Under the pieces are notes generated by a model that saw only the letters and a program-made list of their open reading frames with translations, was not told where the DNA came from and did no database searches. The translations under genes were made by a program, and so were the position numbers. Positions 42,975 through 52,550 of a stretch of 64,000 nt of DNA are shown in pieces. This DNA comes from NORP294 sp047627915 (GTDB taxonomy: Bacteria; Bacteroidota; Bacteroidia; Flavobacteriales_E; Vicingaceae): the NCBI GenBank assembly GCA_047627915.1, contig JBLHTZ010000010.1, forward strand, positions 1-64,000, in the 5' to 3' direction. Position 1 is the first letter of the stretch. Each line of letters starts with the position of its first letter.

Positions 42975-44761
42975 TGGAAAACTTAAACAATCAATTAGTT
43001 TCAGGAATTAAAGAAACGTTTACTGCTGTATTTGAAACTGCTATTGATGAAGCTCAAATTCAGCTTCAAAAAACAAGAAAGGAATTTGATGGGGATGTTA
43101 CCTTGGTAGTTTTTCCATTTTTGAGAATGACAAAGAAGTCTCCTGAACAGTCTGGCGAGGCAATTGGAGAATATCTAAAAAATAACATTGACTTAGTTGT
43201 TGATTACAACGTAGTAAAAGGTTTTTTAAACTTAGTTATAAACCCGGTTTGTTGGTTGGAGTTTTTACATTCAATAGGAGAGTCTTCTACTTTTGGCTAT
43301 GCTGAGCCCAACTCGAAAGAACGAATAATGGTTGAATATTCTTCGCCAAACACCAACAAGCCACTGCATTTAGGACACTTAAGAAATAATTTTTTAGGAA
43401 ATTCAGTTTCGAGGATACTAAAAGCTAATGGGCATGAAGTAGTGAAAGTTCAGATCATCAATGACCGAGGAATTCACATTTGCAAGTCGATGTTGGCCTG
43501 GCAGAAATTCGGAAATGCAGAAACGCCTGCTTCAGCCGGTCTAAAGGGAGATAAGTTGGTAGGTAATTATTACGTTCGTTTTGATCAAGAATATAAGAAA
43601 GAAATTGCTGCCCTAATTGCAATCGGTAAAAGCGAAGAAGAAGCCAAAAAGGAAGCACCAATTATTATAGAAGCTCAAGAAATGTTGCGACAGTGGGAGT
43701 CTGGCGATCCTGCAATAGTGGAGTTATGGAAAACCATGAATTCATGGGTATATAAAGGGTTTGAAAGTACTTATGCCACAATGGGTGTTGATTTTGACAA
43801 ATTGTATTATGAGTCGGATACGTACTTGATTGGTAAAGAAAAGGTACTAGCTCATATTGATACAGAGTCCTTTTATAAAAAAGAAGACGGCTCCATTTGG
43901 ATTAATTTAGAAGGAGATAAACTGGATAATAAAATATTATTGCGTTCAGATGGAACTTCAGTTTACATTACTCAAGATATTGGAACAGCAATAATTAGAG
44001 AAGATGAATTTCATTGTAAGAACTATTATTATGTGGTAGGGAATGAGCAAGATTATCATTTCAATGTCTTAGCGCTTATTCTTCAAAAAATGGGATTTGA
44101 TTGGGCAAAAGGCATTGAACATCTTTCTTATGGTATGGTTGATTTACCATCTGGTAAAATGAAATCAAGAGAAGGGACAGTTGTGGATGCGGATGATTTG
44201 ATGCTGGAAATGAAAAATACTGCACAAGAAATTTCTGAAGAACTTGGAAAGTTGGAAGGAATGGAAGATCAGGAAAAGCAAGATTTATTTTGGAAAATAG
44301 GTTTAGGCGCTTTGAAATATTTTATTTTGAAAGTAGACCCTAAAAAGAGAATGCTATTTGATCCAAAAGAATCAGTAGATTTTAACGGAAACACAGGTCC
44401 TTTCATTCAATATACTCATGCTCGAATTAAATCTATTTTACGAAAATCCAAGTACAAAGGAGGTCGATTAGATTTTCAGGATGTTGTTCTAGATGCTGAA
44501 GATATTTCTGTAATCAAACAGATATATGATTTTCCTGAGATATTAAATGAATCGGCCGTTAATAAAAGTCCAGCATTATTGGCAAATTACATCTATGAAT
44601 TGGTAAAGGTTTTCAATCATTTTTATCAAAATACCACTCCAATTGTTAAGGAAGAAGACGAGAATACAAAGAATTTAAGACTAATGATTTGTGCTAAAAC
44701 AGCAGAGGTAATATCAAATGGTATGTCGTTGTTGGGAATTCAAGTTCCTGAAAAAATGTAG
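42974..44761 (+). CDS. argS: Arginyl-tRNA synthetase
   Basis: 595 residues, class I synthetase. The HIGH motif appears as HLGHLRNN within SSPNTNKPLHLGH (~125-137), the KMSKS-like loop is GKMKSREGTVV (~393-403), and a DALR anticodon-binding domain ends the protein (YELVKVFNHFYQNTPI-like). It attaches arginine to tRNA-Arg. Start overlaps the arginase stop by one base. Confidence 0.97.
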   Translation: MENLNNQLVSGIKETFTAVFETAIDEAQIQLQKTRKEFDGDVTLVVFPFLRMTKKSPEQSGEAIGEYLKNNIDLVVDYNVVKGFLNLVINPVCWLEFLHSIGESSTFGYAEPNSKERIMVEYSSPNTNKPLHLGHLRNNFLGNSVSRILKANGHEVVKVQIINDRGIHICKSMLAWQKFGNAETPASAGLKGDKLVGNYYVRFDQEYKKEIAALIAIGKSEEEAKKEAPIIIEAQEMLRQWESGDPAIVELWKTMNSWVYKGFESTYATMGVDFDKLYYESDTYLIGKEKVLAHIDTESFYKKEDGSIWINLEGDKLDNKILLRSDGTSVYITQDIGTAIIREDEFHCKNYYYVVGNEQDYHFNVLALILQKMGFDWAKGIEHLSYGMVDLPSGKMKSREGTVVDADDLMLEMKNTAQEISEELGKLEGMEDQEKQDLFWKIGLGALKYFILKVDPKKRMLFDPKESVDFNGNTGPFIQYTHARIKSILRKSKYKGGRLDFQDVVLDAEDISVIKQIYDFPEILNESAVNKSPALLANYIYELVKVFNHFYQNTTPIVKEEDENTKNLRLMICAKTAEVISNGMSLLGIQVPEKM

Positions 44762-44875
44762 AAGTAGATTCGACATTCTTTAGAGGTGTAAATCCCTTTC
44801 TTCATTATATCTTGTTCAAGGTTTTATAGGCTATCTATATTCCTTAATTTTACCTTTCTAAAATTGTGAAGAAAA

Positions 44876-46222
44876 ATGTTTGAGAATTTATCCGACAAGC
44901 TCGACAGAGCCTTTAAAGTACTAAAAGGACAAGGTCAAATTACTGAGGTTAACGTAGCGGAAACCACAAAAGAAATTAGACGTGCTTTATTAGATGCCGA
45001 TGTAAATTACAAAACGGCAAAAAGCTTTTCTGATGCGGTAAAAGATAAAGCGATTGGTCAAAATGTTTTGACGTCAGTTTCTCCAAGTCAACTTTTTACT
45101 AAAATTACCCACGAAGAGCTTTCCAAGTTGATGGGAGGAGATCAAGTAGAGATTAATCTATCGGGAAACCCATCAGTTATTTTAATTGCAGGTTTACAAG
45201 GGTCGGGTAAAACTACTTTTTCAGGAAAGTTAGCACACCTTTTACTAAACAAGAGAAAAAAGAATCCTCTTTTGGTAGCTTGTGATGTATACCGACCTGC
45301 TGCGATTGAACAATTGCATGTATTGGGTGAGCAAATTGGTGTGGAGGTTTATTCGGATAAAGACAATAAAGATCCTGTATCAATTGCTAAGGCTGCAATA
45401 ATACATGCAAAATCGAAAGGTTACGATACTATAATTGTGGATACTGCCGGTCGATTAGCTGTAGATCAGCTAATGATGGCAGAAATTGCTGCTGTAAAAC
45501 AAGCAATTAATCCATCGGAAACTTTGTTCGTAGTTGATTCTATGACCGGGCAGGATGCGGTTAATACGGCGAAAGCGTTTAACGAAAAAATTAATTTTGA
45601 TGGTGTTGTGCTGACAAAATTAGATGGTGATACTCGCGGTGGAGCAGCGCTCTCTATTCGTTCAGTTGTAGATAAACCAATCAAATTTGTCGGTACTGGC
45701 GAGAAGATGGAAGCCCTTGATTTGTTTTACCCAACAAGGATGGCTGACCGAATTTTAGGTATGGGTGATGTGGTTTCTTTGGTGGAGAGAGCGCAGGAGC
45801 AATACGATGAAGAAAAGGCGAGAAGACTGCAAAAAAGAATTGCTAAAAACCAATTTGATTTCAATGATTTCTTAGATCAAATTAACCAAATCAAGAAAAT
45901 GGGAAACATGAAGGATTTGGTGGGAATGATTCCAGGAGTTGGTAAAGCAATTAAAGACGTAGATATTGATGACGATGCTTTTAAAGGAATAGAAGCAATG
46001 ATTCATTCAATGACCCCAGAAGAAAGAGGGAATCCCAAAATCATTAACGGTACAAGAAGAAAGAGAATTGCTGATGGAAGCGGAAATTCTGTTCAAGAAT
46101 TAAATAAATTATTGAAGCAGTTTGAACAAACCAGTAAGATGATGAAGATGATGGGGAACAAGCAGAACATGGCCAAAATGATGAAAAATATGCCTCAAAT
46201 GCCAGGCGGAATAGGAAGATAA
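44876..46222 (+). CDS. ffh: Signal recognition particle protein Ffh
   Basis: 448 residues. N-domain helices ~1-90, GTPase domain with GLQGSGKTTFSGKLA (~104-118), VDTAGRLAVD and LTKLDGDTRGGAALS, then a methionine-rich M domain (~330-448; KMMKMMGNKQNMAKMMKNM) that binds SRP RNA and signal sequences. Delivers nascent membrane and exported proteins to FtsY. TACCTTTC at 44851-44858 is a possible -7 element. folD starts two bases after the stop. Confidence 0.98.
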   Translation: MFENLSDKLDRAFKVLKGQGQITEVNVAETTKEIRRALLDADVNYKTAKSFSDAVKDKAIGQNVLTSVSPSQLFTKITHEELSKLMGGDQVEINLSGNPSVILIAGLQGSGKTTFSGKLAHLLLNKRKKNPLLVACDVYRPAAIEQLHVLGEQIGVEVYSDKDNKDPVSIAKAAIIHAKSKGYDTIIVDTAGRLAVDQLMMAEIAAVKQAINPSETLFVVDSMTGQDAVNTAKAFNEKINFDGVVLTKLDGDTRGGAALSIRSVVDKPIKFVGTGEKMEALDLFYPTRMADRILGMGDVVSLVERAQEQYDEEKARRLQKRIAKNQFDFNDFLDQINQIKKMGNMKDLVGMIPGVGKAIKDVDIDDDAFKGIEAMIHSMTPEERGNPKIINGTRRKRIADGSGNSVQELNKLLKQFEQTSKMMKMMGNKQNMAKMMKNMPQMPGGIGR

Positions 46223-46224
46223 TT

Positions 46225-47097
46225 ATGCAATTATTAGACGGTAAAAAAACAGCTGCGGAGATTAAAATTGAAGTTGCTGAAGAAATTAAAAGAATAAACG
46301 CGAAAGGTGGAAAAATTCCGCATTTAGTAGCAGTGTTAGTTGGTAATAGTGGTGCAAGCATAACGTATGTGAATGCTAAAATCGCTGCCTGTGAGCTAGT
46401 CGGAATGAGTAGTACCATTATTCGTTTGAACGATACTGTTTCGGAAAAAGAATTGTTAGAAGAAGTTGATCGTTTGAATAAGGATGTTGATATTGACGGA
46501 TTTATTGTTCAGTTGCCGTTACCAAAACACATCAGCGATAAAAAAGTGACTGAAGCGATATCTCCTGATAAAGATGTAGATGGTTTTCATCCTTGGAACA
46601 TTGGCAAAATGATGTTGAATCTTCCCACTTTTTTACCTGCAACACCATATGGGATATTGCAATTAATTGAAAGATATAACATCGAAACCAACGGTAAACA
46701 CTGTGTTGTAGTTGGTAGAAGTTCTATTGTAGGTTCGCCCATTGCAAACTTGATGTCGAGGAATTCCTATCCCGGAAATTGCACCGTAACGTTAACACAC
46801 AGTAGAACGGTTAATTTGAAAGAAATTACCCTATCAGCAGACATCTTAATTGTGGCTTTAGGTAAACCAGAGTTTATTACAGCTGACATGGTGAAGGAAG
46901 GTGTGGTTGTGTTTGATGTAGGAATTACAAGGAAGGCAGATAAGACGAAGAAGTCTGGTTATAAACTATATGGAGATGTAGAGTTTAAAGGGGTCTCTGA
47001 AAAATCGTCTTTTATTACTCCTGTGCCTGGCGGCGTTGGACCGATGACTATTGTTTCTTTACTAAAAAACACATTGTTAGCAGCAAAAGGCAAGTAG
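46225..47097 (+). CDS. folD: Bifunctional methylene-THF dehydrogenase / methenyl-THF cyclohydrolase
   Basis: 290 residues. Interconverts 5,10-methylene-THF and 10-formyl-THF with NADP. Signatures: SITYVNAKIAACELVGM (~35-52, with the catalytic Tyr and Lys), VQLPLPKHIS, DKDVDGFHPWNIG, and the nucleotide-binding VVVGRSSIVGSPIANLM (~163-179). The usual PCTP motif reads PATP here. It works with fhs (24472) in one-carbon metabolism and is probably co-transcribed with ffh. Confidence 0.97.
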   Translation: MQLLDGKKTAAEIKIEVAEEIKRINAKGGKIPHLVAVLVGNSGASITYVNAKIAACELVGMSSTIIRLNDTVSEKELLEEVDRLNKDVDIDGFIVQLPLPKHISDKKVTEAISPDKDVDGFHPWNIGKMMLNLPTFLPATPYGILQLIERYNIETNGKHCVVVGRSSIVGSPIANLMSRNSYPGNCTVTLTHSRTVNLKEITLSADILIVALGKPEFITADMVKEGVVVFDVGITRKADKTKKSGYKLYGDVEFKGVSEKSSFITPVPGGVGPMTIVSLLKNTLLAAKGK

Positions 47098-47182
47098 TAT
47101 CATCTAGGTGACATTTCTAGAATGTATCTTTTTATTTTATTGGTCTTACCTTTAATATTCTCAGTATCATCTATGATTTAAA

Positions 47183-47866
47183 ATGGCGGCACAAAATTCA
47201 AAATTATGGCATCTGGAACAGATAAACCTGTTCAAAAACCTATCAGACGAAGAGTTAGTAGAGTTAGATGACCTGACGGTAATGAAAACCGCCGATAAGA
47301 ATCAGTTTATTTATTTCCCAAAAGAACCAAGTAAAATCTTATTCTTTCTTAAAGCAGGTCGGATAAAGATTGGCAGCTACTCTGAAGATGGAAAGGAGAT
47401 CATAAAAGCAATCCTTTATCCGGGAGAAGTATTTGGAGAGATGGGGATTGTAGGAGAAGAAAGCCGCAAAGATTTTGCAGTAGCCATGGATTCGGAAACG
47501 AGAATGTGCACATTGCATGTTGATCAGTTTAAAAAAATGATGGAAGCAAATTCTCAACTAAGTTTAGAAGTAACCAAGAACATTGGTGAAAAGTTGAGAA
47601 ACATTGAAAGAAGACTGGAGTCTTTAATTTTTAAAGATGCACGAGAACGAATCATTGACTTTATGAAGGAAATGGCCGGGAAATATGGCAAAAAAATTGG
47701 AGTAGAGGTATTGGTAAAACATGACTTGACACACCAAGACATTGCCAACCTTACGGCGACATCTAGACAAACTGTTACAACGGTTTTAAATGACTTAAAA
47801 GAGAAAGATTTAATTTACATGGAACGCAAACGTTTCTTAATTCGCGAAATAGATAAGTTAGCCTAA
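47183..47866 (+). CDS. Crp/Fnr-family transcription regulator
   Basis: 227 residues. Residues ~12-125 form a cyclic-nucleotide-binding-type beta-roll (LFFLKAGRIKIGSYSEDGKEI, LYPGEVFGEMGIVGEE). The C-terminal winged helix at ~165-225 contains LTHQDIANLTATSRQTVTTVLNDLKEKDLI. There are no N-terminal Fnr-type cysteines, so iron-sulfur sensing is unlikely; the effector is unknown. A TACCTTTA element at 47147-47154 may be its -7 box. Its stop and the start of the thioredoxin-like gene overlap by one base. Confidence 0.92.
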   Translation: MAAQNSKLWHLEQINLFKNLSDEELVELDDLTVMKTADKNQFIYFPKEPSKILFFLKAGRIKIGSYSEDGKEIIKAILYPGEVFGEMGIVGEESRKDFAVAMDSETRMCTLHVDQFKKMMEANSQLSLEVTKNIGEKLRNIERRLESLIFKDARERIIDFMKEMAGKYGKKIGVEVLVKHDLTHQDIANLTATSRQTVTTVLNDLKEKDLIYMERKRFLIREIDKLA

Positions 47867-48087
47867 TGTATACTTTATTTACTGCAGAGAATTGCACTCA
47901 ATGTAATCAAGTGGAAACATTTTTAACCAACAATAACGTGGCGTACAAAAAAGTGAATGTTGATCAATCCAATGAACGACCACCCATTCAAATATTTGCA
48001 TTTCCCGCACTTTTCGTTGGAGAAGAGTTGCAGGGGTATGGGACTGACATAATTGATTATGTCAAAAAAAAATCTCAAACGATTTAG
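47866..48087 (+). CDS. Small glutaredoxin/thioredoxin-like protein
   Basis: 73 residues with a CXXC active site CTQC near the N-terminus (FTAENCTQCNQVETFL), then a KKVNVD strand and a short C-terminal helix. Size and layout fit the glutaredoxin-like fold; the cis-Pro is in FAFPALFVGEEL. It is translationally coupled to the Crp/Fnr-type regulator (TAATG), which suggests a redox link. The stop codon lies in the loop of the terminator at 48069-48106. Confidence 0.8.
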   Translation: MYTLFTAENCTQCNQVETFLTNNNVAYKKVNVDQSNERPPIQIFAFPALFVGEELQGYGTDIIDYVKKKSQTI

Positions 48088-48106
48088 TTTGAGATTTTAA
48101 TTTTTT
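48069..48106. terminator. Bidirectional terminator spanning the thioredoxin-like gene's stop codon
   Basis: AAAATCTCAAAC (48069-48080) and GTTTGAGATTTT (48087-48098) form a perfect 12-bp stem with a GATTTA loop. AATTTTTT follows on the plus strand, and on the minus strand the stem is followed by a further run of Ts, so it can stop transcripts from both convergent sides. Confidence 0.9.
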
Positions 48107-48122
48107 AAAGAATTATATAGAT

Positions 48123-48371
48123 CTATTTTTCTTCTCTAGGGTTGCCCGGACTTACTTTTAGATTCCTTCCTAAGTGGTCAAATCCGTCTAAAGCTTCAAT
48201 CGCTTTAGTTCCTGTTTCGTCGCTCATTTCAACGAAACCAAAACCTTTAGATCGACCAGTAAATTTGTCCTGAATTATTTTAACTGAGGTGACATCACCA
48301 AACTCAGCAAAAAGGTTTCCTAAATCGTCTTCTGTAGATTTGTACGAAATATTTCCAACGTAAATGTTCAT
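48123..48371 (-). CDS. RNA-binding protein with a single RRM domain
   Basis: 82 residues, essentially one RNA recognition motif. RNP2 is NIYVGNIS at the N-terminus and RNP1 is KGFGFVEM (~43-50); both carry the aromatic residues that stack on RNA bases. A short charged tail (NPREEK) follows. Such small RRM proteins are widespread in Bacteroidota and cyanobacteria and probably bind mRNA in the cytoplasm, for example in cold adaptation. Confidence 0.93.
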   Translation of the reverse strand: MNIYVGNISYKSTEDDLGNLFAEFGDVTSVKIIQDKFTGRSKGFGFVEMSDETGTKAIEALDGFDHLGRNLKVSPGNPREEK

Positions 48372-48478
48372 GATAAAATTGTTTAGTTCAAAACAAAGAA
48401 AAGAAATATTTTATAAATATTTGGATTTCAACTAAAATATCATGCGCTCATCGAGGTAAATCGCAATAGTGCTTTAAT

Positions 48479-49015
48479 TTACTTTACGCTTATTGCACTT
48501 TCAAACTCTTTTACATACTTGTCCCAAGGAATTGATTGATAAGCTCCTTCTCCAAAATACTTTATAATTTCTTCTAAACTCTTAGGATCTTGATAACCGG
48601 CAATTGCTGGGTGCATGAGTTCTACATTTTCATCAAGGTAGACAATGGAAGGGTAGGTCATTTTACCATTTAGTAAGGCAACTGCCAATTGATGTGGTCC
48701 TCTTCGCTGTGTTAAATTTTCGTTTATAAAGACTTGCTGGCCTAAAATTACAGTGTCTTTTCGCTCAGCGTTTAGCTTTACTGCCCAATAATTGTCTGTA
48801 ATGTATTTGATAATAACGGGATTTGTAAACGTATTGGCATCCATTTTCTTACACCATCCGCACCAATCTGTATACACATCTACAATGAATTTTTTAGGCT
48901 CTTTTTCATTTCGCGCTAAAGCTTCTTCAAAACTCAACCACTCAATTTTATCTTCTTGAGCAGAACTACTAAGTCCTATTACGATGCAAAACAAGAGAGG
49001 TATTAATTTATTCAT
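48479..49015 (-). CDS. Exported thioredoxin-fold protein
   Basis: About 178 residues from the ATG at 49015 (MNKLIPLLFCIVIGLSSSAQ signal peptide); two upstream in-frame ATGs are also possible. The active-site motif is DWCGWCKKMD (~55-64), and TYPSIVYLDENVEL carries the cis-Pro region. It resembles the DUF255/DsbD-type thioredoxin proteins that act as periplasmic disulfide reductases. Single gene. Confidence 0.88.
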   Translation of the reverse strand: MNKLIPLLFCIVIGLSSSAQEDKIEWLSFEEALARNEKEPKKFIVDVYTDWCGWCKKMDANTFTNPVIIKYITDNYWAVKLNAERKDTVILGQQVFINENLTQRRGPHQLAVALLNGKMTYPSIVYLDENVELMHPAIAGYQDPKSLEEIIKYFGEGAYQSIPWDKYVKEFESAISVK

Positions 49016-49119
49016 AAACATAAAGTTCATATTTTTTTTTTATTGCGAAGGTGAATTTTTGTTAAACTAATTTTTAGGTAAATAGGGTGTTAAATCAACA
49101 GTATTTTCAATCAGAACGC

Positions 49120-49127
49120 TATCTTTG
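49120..49127 (+). promoter_or_regulatory. -7 element TATCTTTG before the putative porin gene
   Basis: Exact TAnnTTTG match whose final G lies six bases before the ATG at 49133, the same sequence and spacing as before guaA, so transcription likely starts at or beside the start codon. Confidence 0.6.
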
Positions 49128-49132
49128 CTCTA

Positions 49133-50950
49133 ATGAAGAGCTCAGTGCTATTGGTGTCGTTTATGTTTTCTTTTTGTGCACTCTGGGCGCAAAATAAAGT
49201 ACTCGCAGACGATAGTTTACAACTGACGTATAGAAATATAGGAAGGTATTCCATAAGCAAAGACGAGCCTTACTTTGAGGTTAGCTCATTTCGAAGGTAC
49301 CGCCCGTTGCCGAATGAAATTAGTGCTTTTGCAAGGTCAGGGAACAATGGTTTACCTACCCACTCGTATCGCTTTTCAGCACAAGATTGGAATTCAAATT
49401 CTATATTGGGTGGTTTTCAACCCTTATTATTTACCAAAGATTCTTTGCGGTTTTATAATACTTATAGACCATTTACACAGTTGAGTTACTTTAATGGCGC
49501 TAAAAGTGAACAGCAATTTAGCATTTTTCACACCCAAAATTTGGGAGAAGGGATGAACTTGGCTTTCAATTATCGAAGAATTACTTCAGAAGGTTTTTAC
49601 ATCAGGCAATTGGCAACGCACACCCAATTTAATGCAACAATAAAATTAAAAAGTAGAGATCAACGTTTCAATTCCGATCTATTTTATCTGATTAACAATT
49701 TAGAGAACCAAGAGAATGGAGGAGTAGTTCTATCGGATGATGCCTCGGTGACGGATAATACTGTTCTATTGGCCATAAATTTGAGAAATGCTCAAAATCA
49801 ATCGCGAACTCAGAATTGGGGAGCAAAGTCAACGTATGATTTTATTTACACGAATGATTCAACGAAGAAATCGTTGTTTGGTATTTCTCACGAATTCAGT
49901 TGGTTGAAAGCTTACCGAAATTATAGCGACAACCTAACTGATTTTCCAGACTTTTATGAAACTAGCATTTTTGATGCATTAAATAGTAACGATAGCAGCT
50001 TTGCTCAAACCATTTCAAATGAAGTTCTAGGTAATTTTTGGGGCGATAAAATTCAACTTGGTGCAAGAAATGAGCAGCTACAATGGTTTCAAAACTATTT
50101 GATTGACGAGCAAACGAGTTCTAATTTTCTGCTGGCAAAGGCCAACGTAAACTTGGGCGGAATTCATTTTGTAACTTCTTTTGAAAAAGGTCTTTCAGGT
50201 TTTCACGTTAATGAAATGGACTGGAAGCTTAGTGCAAGTTTTAAAGAAGTAAAATCTTTTAAACCAAAATTGTACAGCAGAGTTAGTCAAAAGCAGAGTG
50301 ATTACTTGCTGACCAATCAACGAGCCAATCGAAATTACTACAATGCCAATCTATCCACCTCAAATCAATTGCAAATTGGTGGAGTAGTGCACCAAGAAAA
50401 ATATCAATTCTCAGTAGATGTAAATTATAGCTTGTTGAGCAACTATATTTACTTGGATAGCACGCAAGCGCCACAACAAGAAGGTGATGAAATTTCTATC
50501 GTACAAATTAACCTGAGGAAGAACTTTATATTCTTGAAAAACTTTAGGTGGAATAATCACTTGCAATTTCAGTCCATTTCAAACACAGTGGCTGTGCCTT
50601 TGCCTTCTTTTAGTTCGTTTCATTCTTTGTTTTACGAGAATGATTTTTTTAAGAATTCCTTAAATTTTCAACTGGGTGGTGATTTAGCTTACATTGGAGA
50701 GTACGGAGGTTATGCGTATTCGCCAAGTTTAGCTCAGTTTTATTTGAGAAATGAGAATGCAGCGGTATTGGGTAATATTATTCAATTGGATGTTTTTGTG
50801 AATTTGCGCATTCATAAATCTGCAAGAATTTTTGCCAAGCTAGAGAACATAACCGGCAAGCCTTTTTCAGAAGAGTCGTATCGCATAGAAAATTACCCAG
50901 TTCCAGGTCGGGTATTGAAGCTAGGATTGAGCTGGCGAATGCTGAATTAA
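49133..50950 (+). CDS. Putative outer-membrane porin (Bacteroidota 'putative porin' family)
   Basis: 605 residues with signal peptide (CALWAQ) and a predicted large beta-barrel rich in Asn, Tyr and Phe strands. PNEISAFARSGNNGLPTH, RFYNTYRPFTQLSYFNG, SEQQFSIFHTQNLGEGMNLAF and NYRRITSEGFYIRQ are characteristic of the family annotated as putative porin in Bacteroidota. The substrate is unknown. The promoter element leaves essentially no 5' leader. Confidence 0.8.
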   Translation: MKSSVLLVSFMFSFCALWAQNKVLADDSLQLTYRNIGRYSISKDEPYFEVSSFRRYRPLPNEISAFARSGNNGLPTHSYRFSAQDWNSNSILGGFQPLLFTKDSLRFYNTYRPFTQLSYFNGAKSEQQFSIFHTQNLGEGMNLAFNYRRITSEGFYIRQLATHTQFNATIKLKSRDQRFNSDLFYLINNLENQENGGVVLSDDASVTDNTVLLAINLRNAQNQSRTQNWGAKSTYDFIYTNDSTKKSLFGISHEFSWLKAYRNYSDNLTDFPDFYETSIFDALNSNDSSFAQTISNEVLGNFWGDKIQLGARNEQLQWFQNYLIDEQTSSNFLLAKANVNLGGIHFVTSFEKGLSGFHVNEMDWKLSASFKEVKSFKPKLYSRVSQKQSDYLLTNQRANRNYYNANLSTSNQLQIGGVVHQEKYQFSVDVNYSLLSNYIYLDSTQAPQQEGDEISIVQINLRKNFIFLKNFRWNNHLQFQSISNTVAVPLPSFSSFHSLFYENDFFKNSLNFQLGGDLAYIGEYGGYAYSPSLAQFYLRNENAAVLGNIIQLDVFVNLRIHKSARIFAKLENITGKPFSEESYRIENYPVPGRVLKLGLSWRMLN

Positions 50951-51272
50951 TGAGAAGTAATAAAAAGGAGTATTCTTTTTGTTATTTGCCAATCAAAACT
51001 AAATAAGTGAGTAGGTTTTTCGGACTTAAAAAGTAGAGTAGGAGAGTCGTAAACTGTTGATGCATAATAAATATTATACAGCGTTGTTAGCTTTTATTTT
51101 CAACAGTTTGATTTATTACATATTGTTAGTCATGTTGAGTTTTGGAATAAAAACTTTTAACTTCCAATCCATGTTCGATAAATCAGGTAACCAATTGATG
51201 TTTATGGCCGGTATATGAAGGACAGCGATCGAATAGGGGCTATCATTTCAATTATAGTCTTGATAAATTGTT
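50951..51272. other. Intergenic spacer with repeat-like segments
   Basis: A 322-base gap of convergent genes. TTATACAGCGTTGTTAGC (51075-51092) and CATATTGTTA (51119-51128) resemble parts of the repeat block at 56654-56724. No gene, terminator or structured RNA recognised. Confidence 0.4.
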
Positions 51273-52427
51273 TTAATAGCCACTATTCTCGTATGCGATT
51301 TTCAATTCCTCAAGTGTGTTATGTTTTATTGGGATTAAAATTGATCCTTCCATTATACCTCCCCATTTATTGTCTTTTTTAACGGCAACCAACCCTTCTG
51401 ACAATGGTGTGATTTCGTCATATAAATTATCATCGAGCGTTAGTTCTTCGAAAGATGATATAAATTGAAATTTATCATTTTTGCCTTTAATCGCTAACGG
51501 GTACGTAGAATCATCTGAAAATATTATTTTGCTTGTTTCTAGACAGTCAGTAGATTTATTTATAAGAAATAGAACAAATCCTTGTTTTTTGACAGGTACA
51601 AGGTAAATGGTTTCACCAAAATCATTGATAGCAGTTTTTTTATCCCATTGAATGTTGTTAAACTTTGGAGGAACAACAAAATATGCGCTAGACTTAATTT
51701 CGTCTAATGGAAACATATCGACAGTTACTAAGAACAAGCCAAACTTATTTTCAGTAGACACTATATACAATGGACCATCATCCAAACCTTCTTTCAATTC
51801 AATAGAACTATAAATTGGAGGGAGAAATTCAATAATTTCATTTTCTTCCGAAAGCAATGGATACACTAATCCTTTCTTATGATCCTTCACAACAATGAAA
51901 TGGCTGTAATTTTTATCTCGAATAAATTCCTCGTAATCAGGTTTAAGAACAAGGTGCCCGTCAATAAACAATCCTTTTTTATCATCTTTTTCAACGATAT
52001 AATTCAAGCAACAATCAAAATATGATTCAGGTTCTACTACGATATTATCATATATTGGAGGAATCATGATTGAAGTGTTCTTTATGTATCCTATCCCTTC
52101 TTTTCCTTTTACTTTATAAGTATTTCCGTCACTTTCCAAGATGTCGGTAAATAGATAATCACTTACTACTTTTTCACCATTCTCAAAACAGATTTCAAAG
52201 CCAATTTCTTTGAAGCATCTATAAAGATCAAATTCCTTATCATATTCAATCTTTATGTAATTATCAGGTATTACTACATAGTTGTTATGATTGTCAATTA
52301 TTCCAATTTTATCATCATCTTCAATTAAGGATAAATCATTGATTGTTCCAATAACTTTTCTATTCTGTCCAATTGCTTGAGTATTGATGCAAATAAGAAA
52401 AAAGAGAGTAATGTATATATGATTCAT
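51273..52427 (-). CDS. Secreted WG-repeat-type protein
   Basis: 384 residues with signal peptide (NTQAIGQ). Repeated segments of the form KIGIIDNHNNYVVIP, GIGYIKNTSIMIPPIYDNI, KKGLFIDGHLVLKPDYEEF, KKGLVYPLLS and KWGGIMEGSILIPIKHNTL fit the WG repeat (..G.i...G..vip..Y..i), which forms beta-rich superstructures. Function unknown; probably periplasmic. It lies alone in the accessory stretch. Confidence 0.7.
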   Translation of the reverse strand: MNHIYITLFFLICINTQAIGQNRKVIGTINDLSLIEDDDKIGIIDNHNNYVVIPDNYIKIEYDKEFDLYRCFKEIGFEICFENGEKVVSDYLFTDILESDGNTYKVKGKEGIGYIKNTSIMIPPIYDNIVVEPESYFDCCLNYIVEKDDKKGLFIDGHLVLKPDYEEFIRDKNYSHFIVVKDHKKGLVYPLLSEENEIIEFLPPIYSSIELKEGLDDGPLYIVSTENKFGLFLVTVDMFPLDEIKSSAYFVVPPKFNNIQWDKKTAINDFGETIYLVPVKKQGFVLFLINKSTDCLETSKIIFSDDSTYPLAIKGKNDKFQFISSFEELTLDDNLYDEITPLSEGLVAVKKDNKWGGIMEGSILIPIKHNTLEELKIAYENSGY

Positions 52428-52550
52428 AATGGCGTATTGTTTAATTTATCTTCACGGTAAAAATAATAAACGTTGCTGAACCTCCGGGCTGCTGCGTTTT
52501 ATTAGTCAATATTAAAGACTTTATTTTTACCTTTAAAGCATAATTTAATC

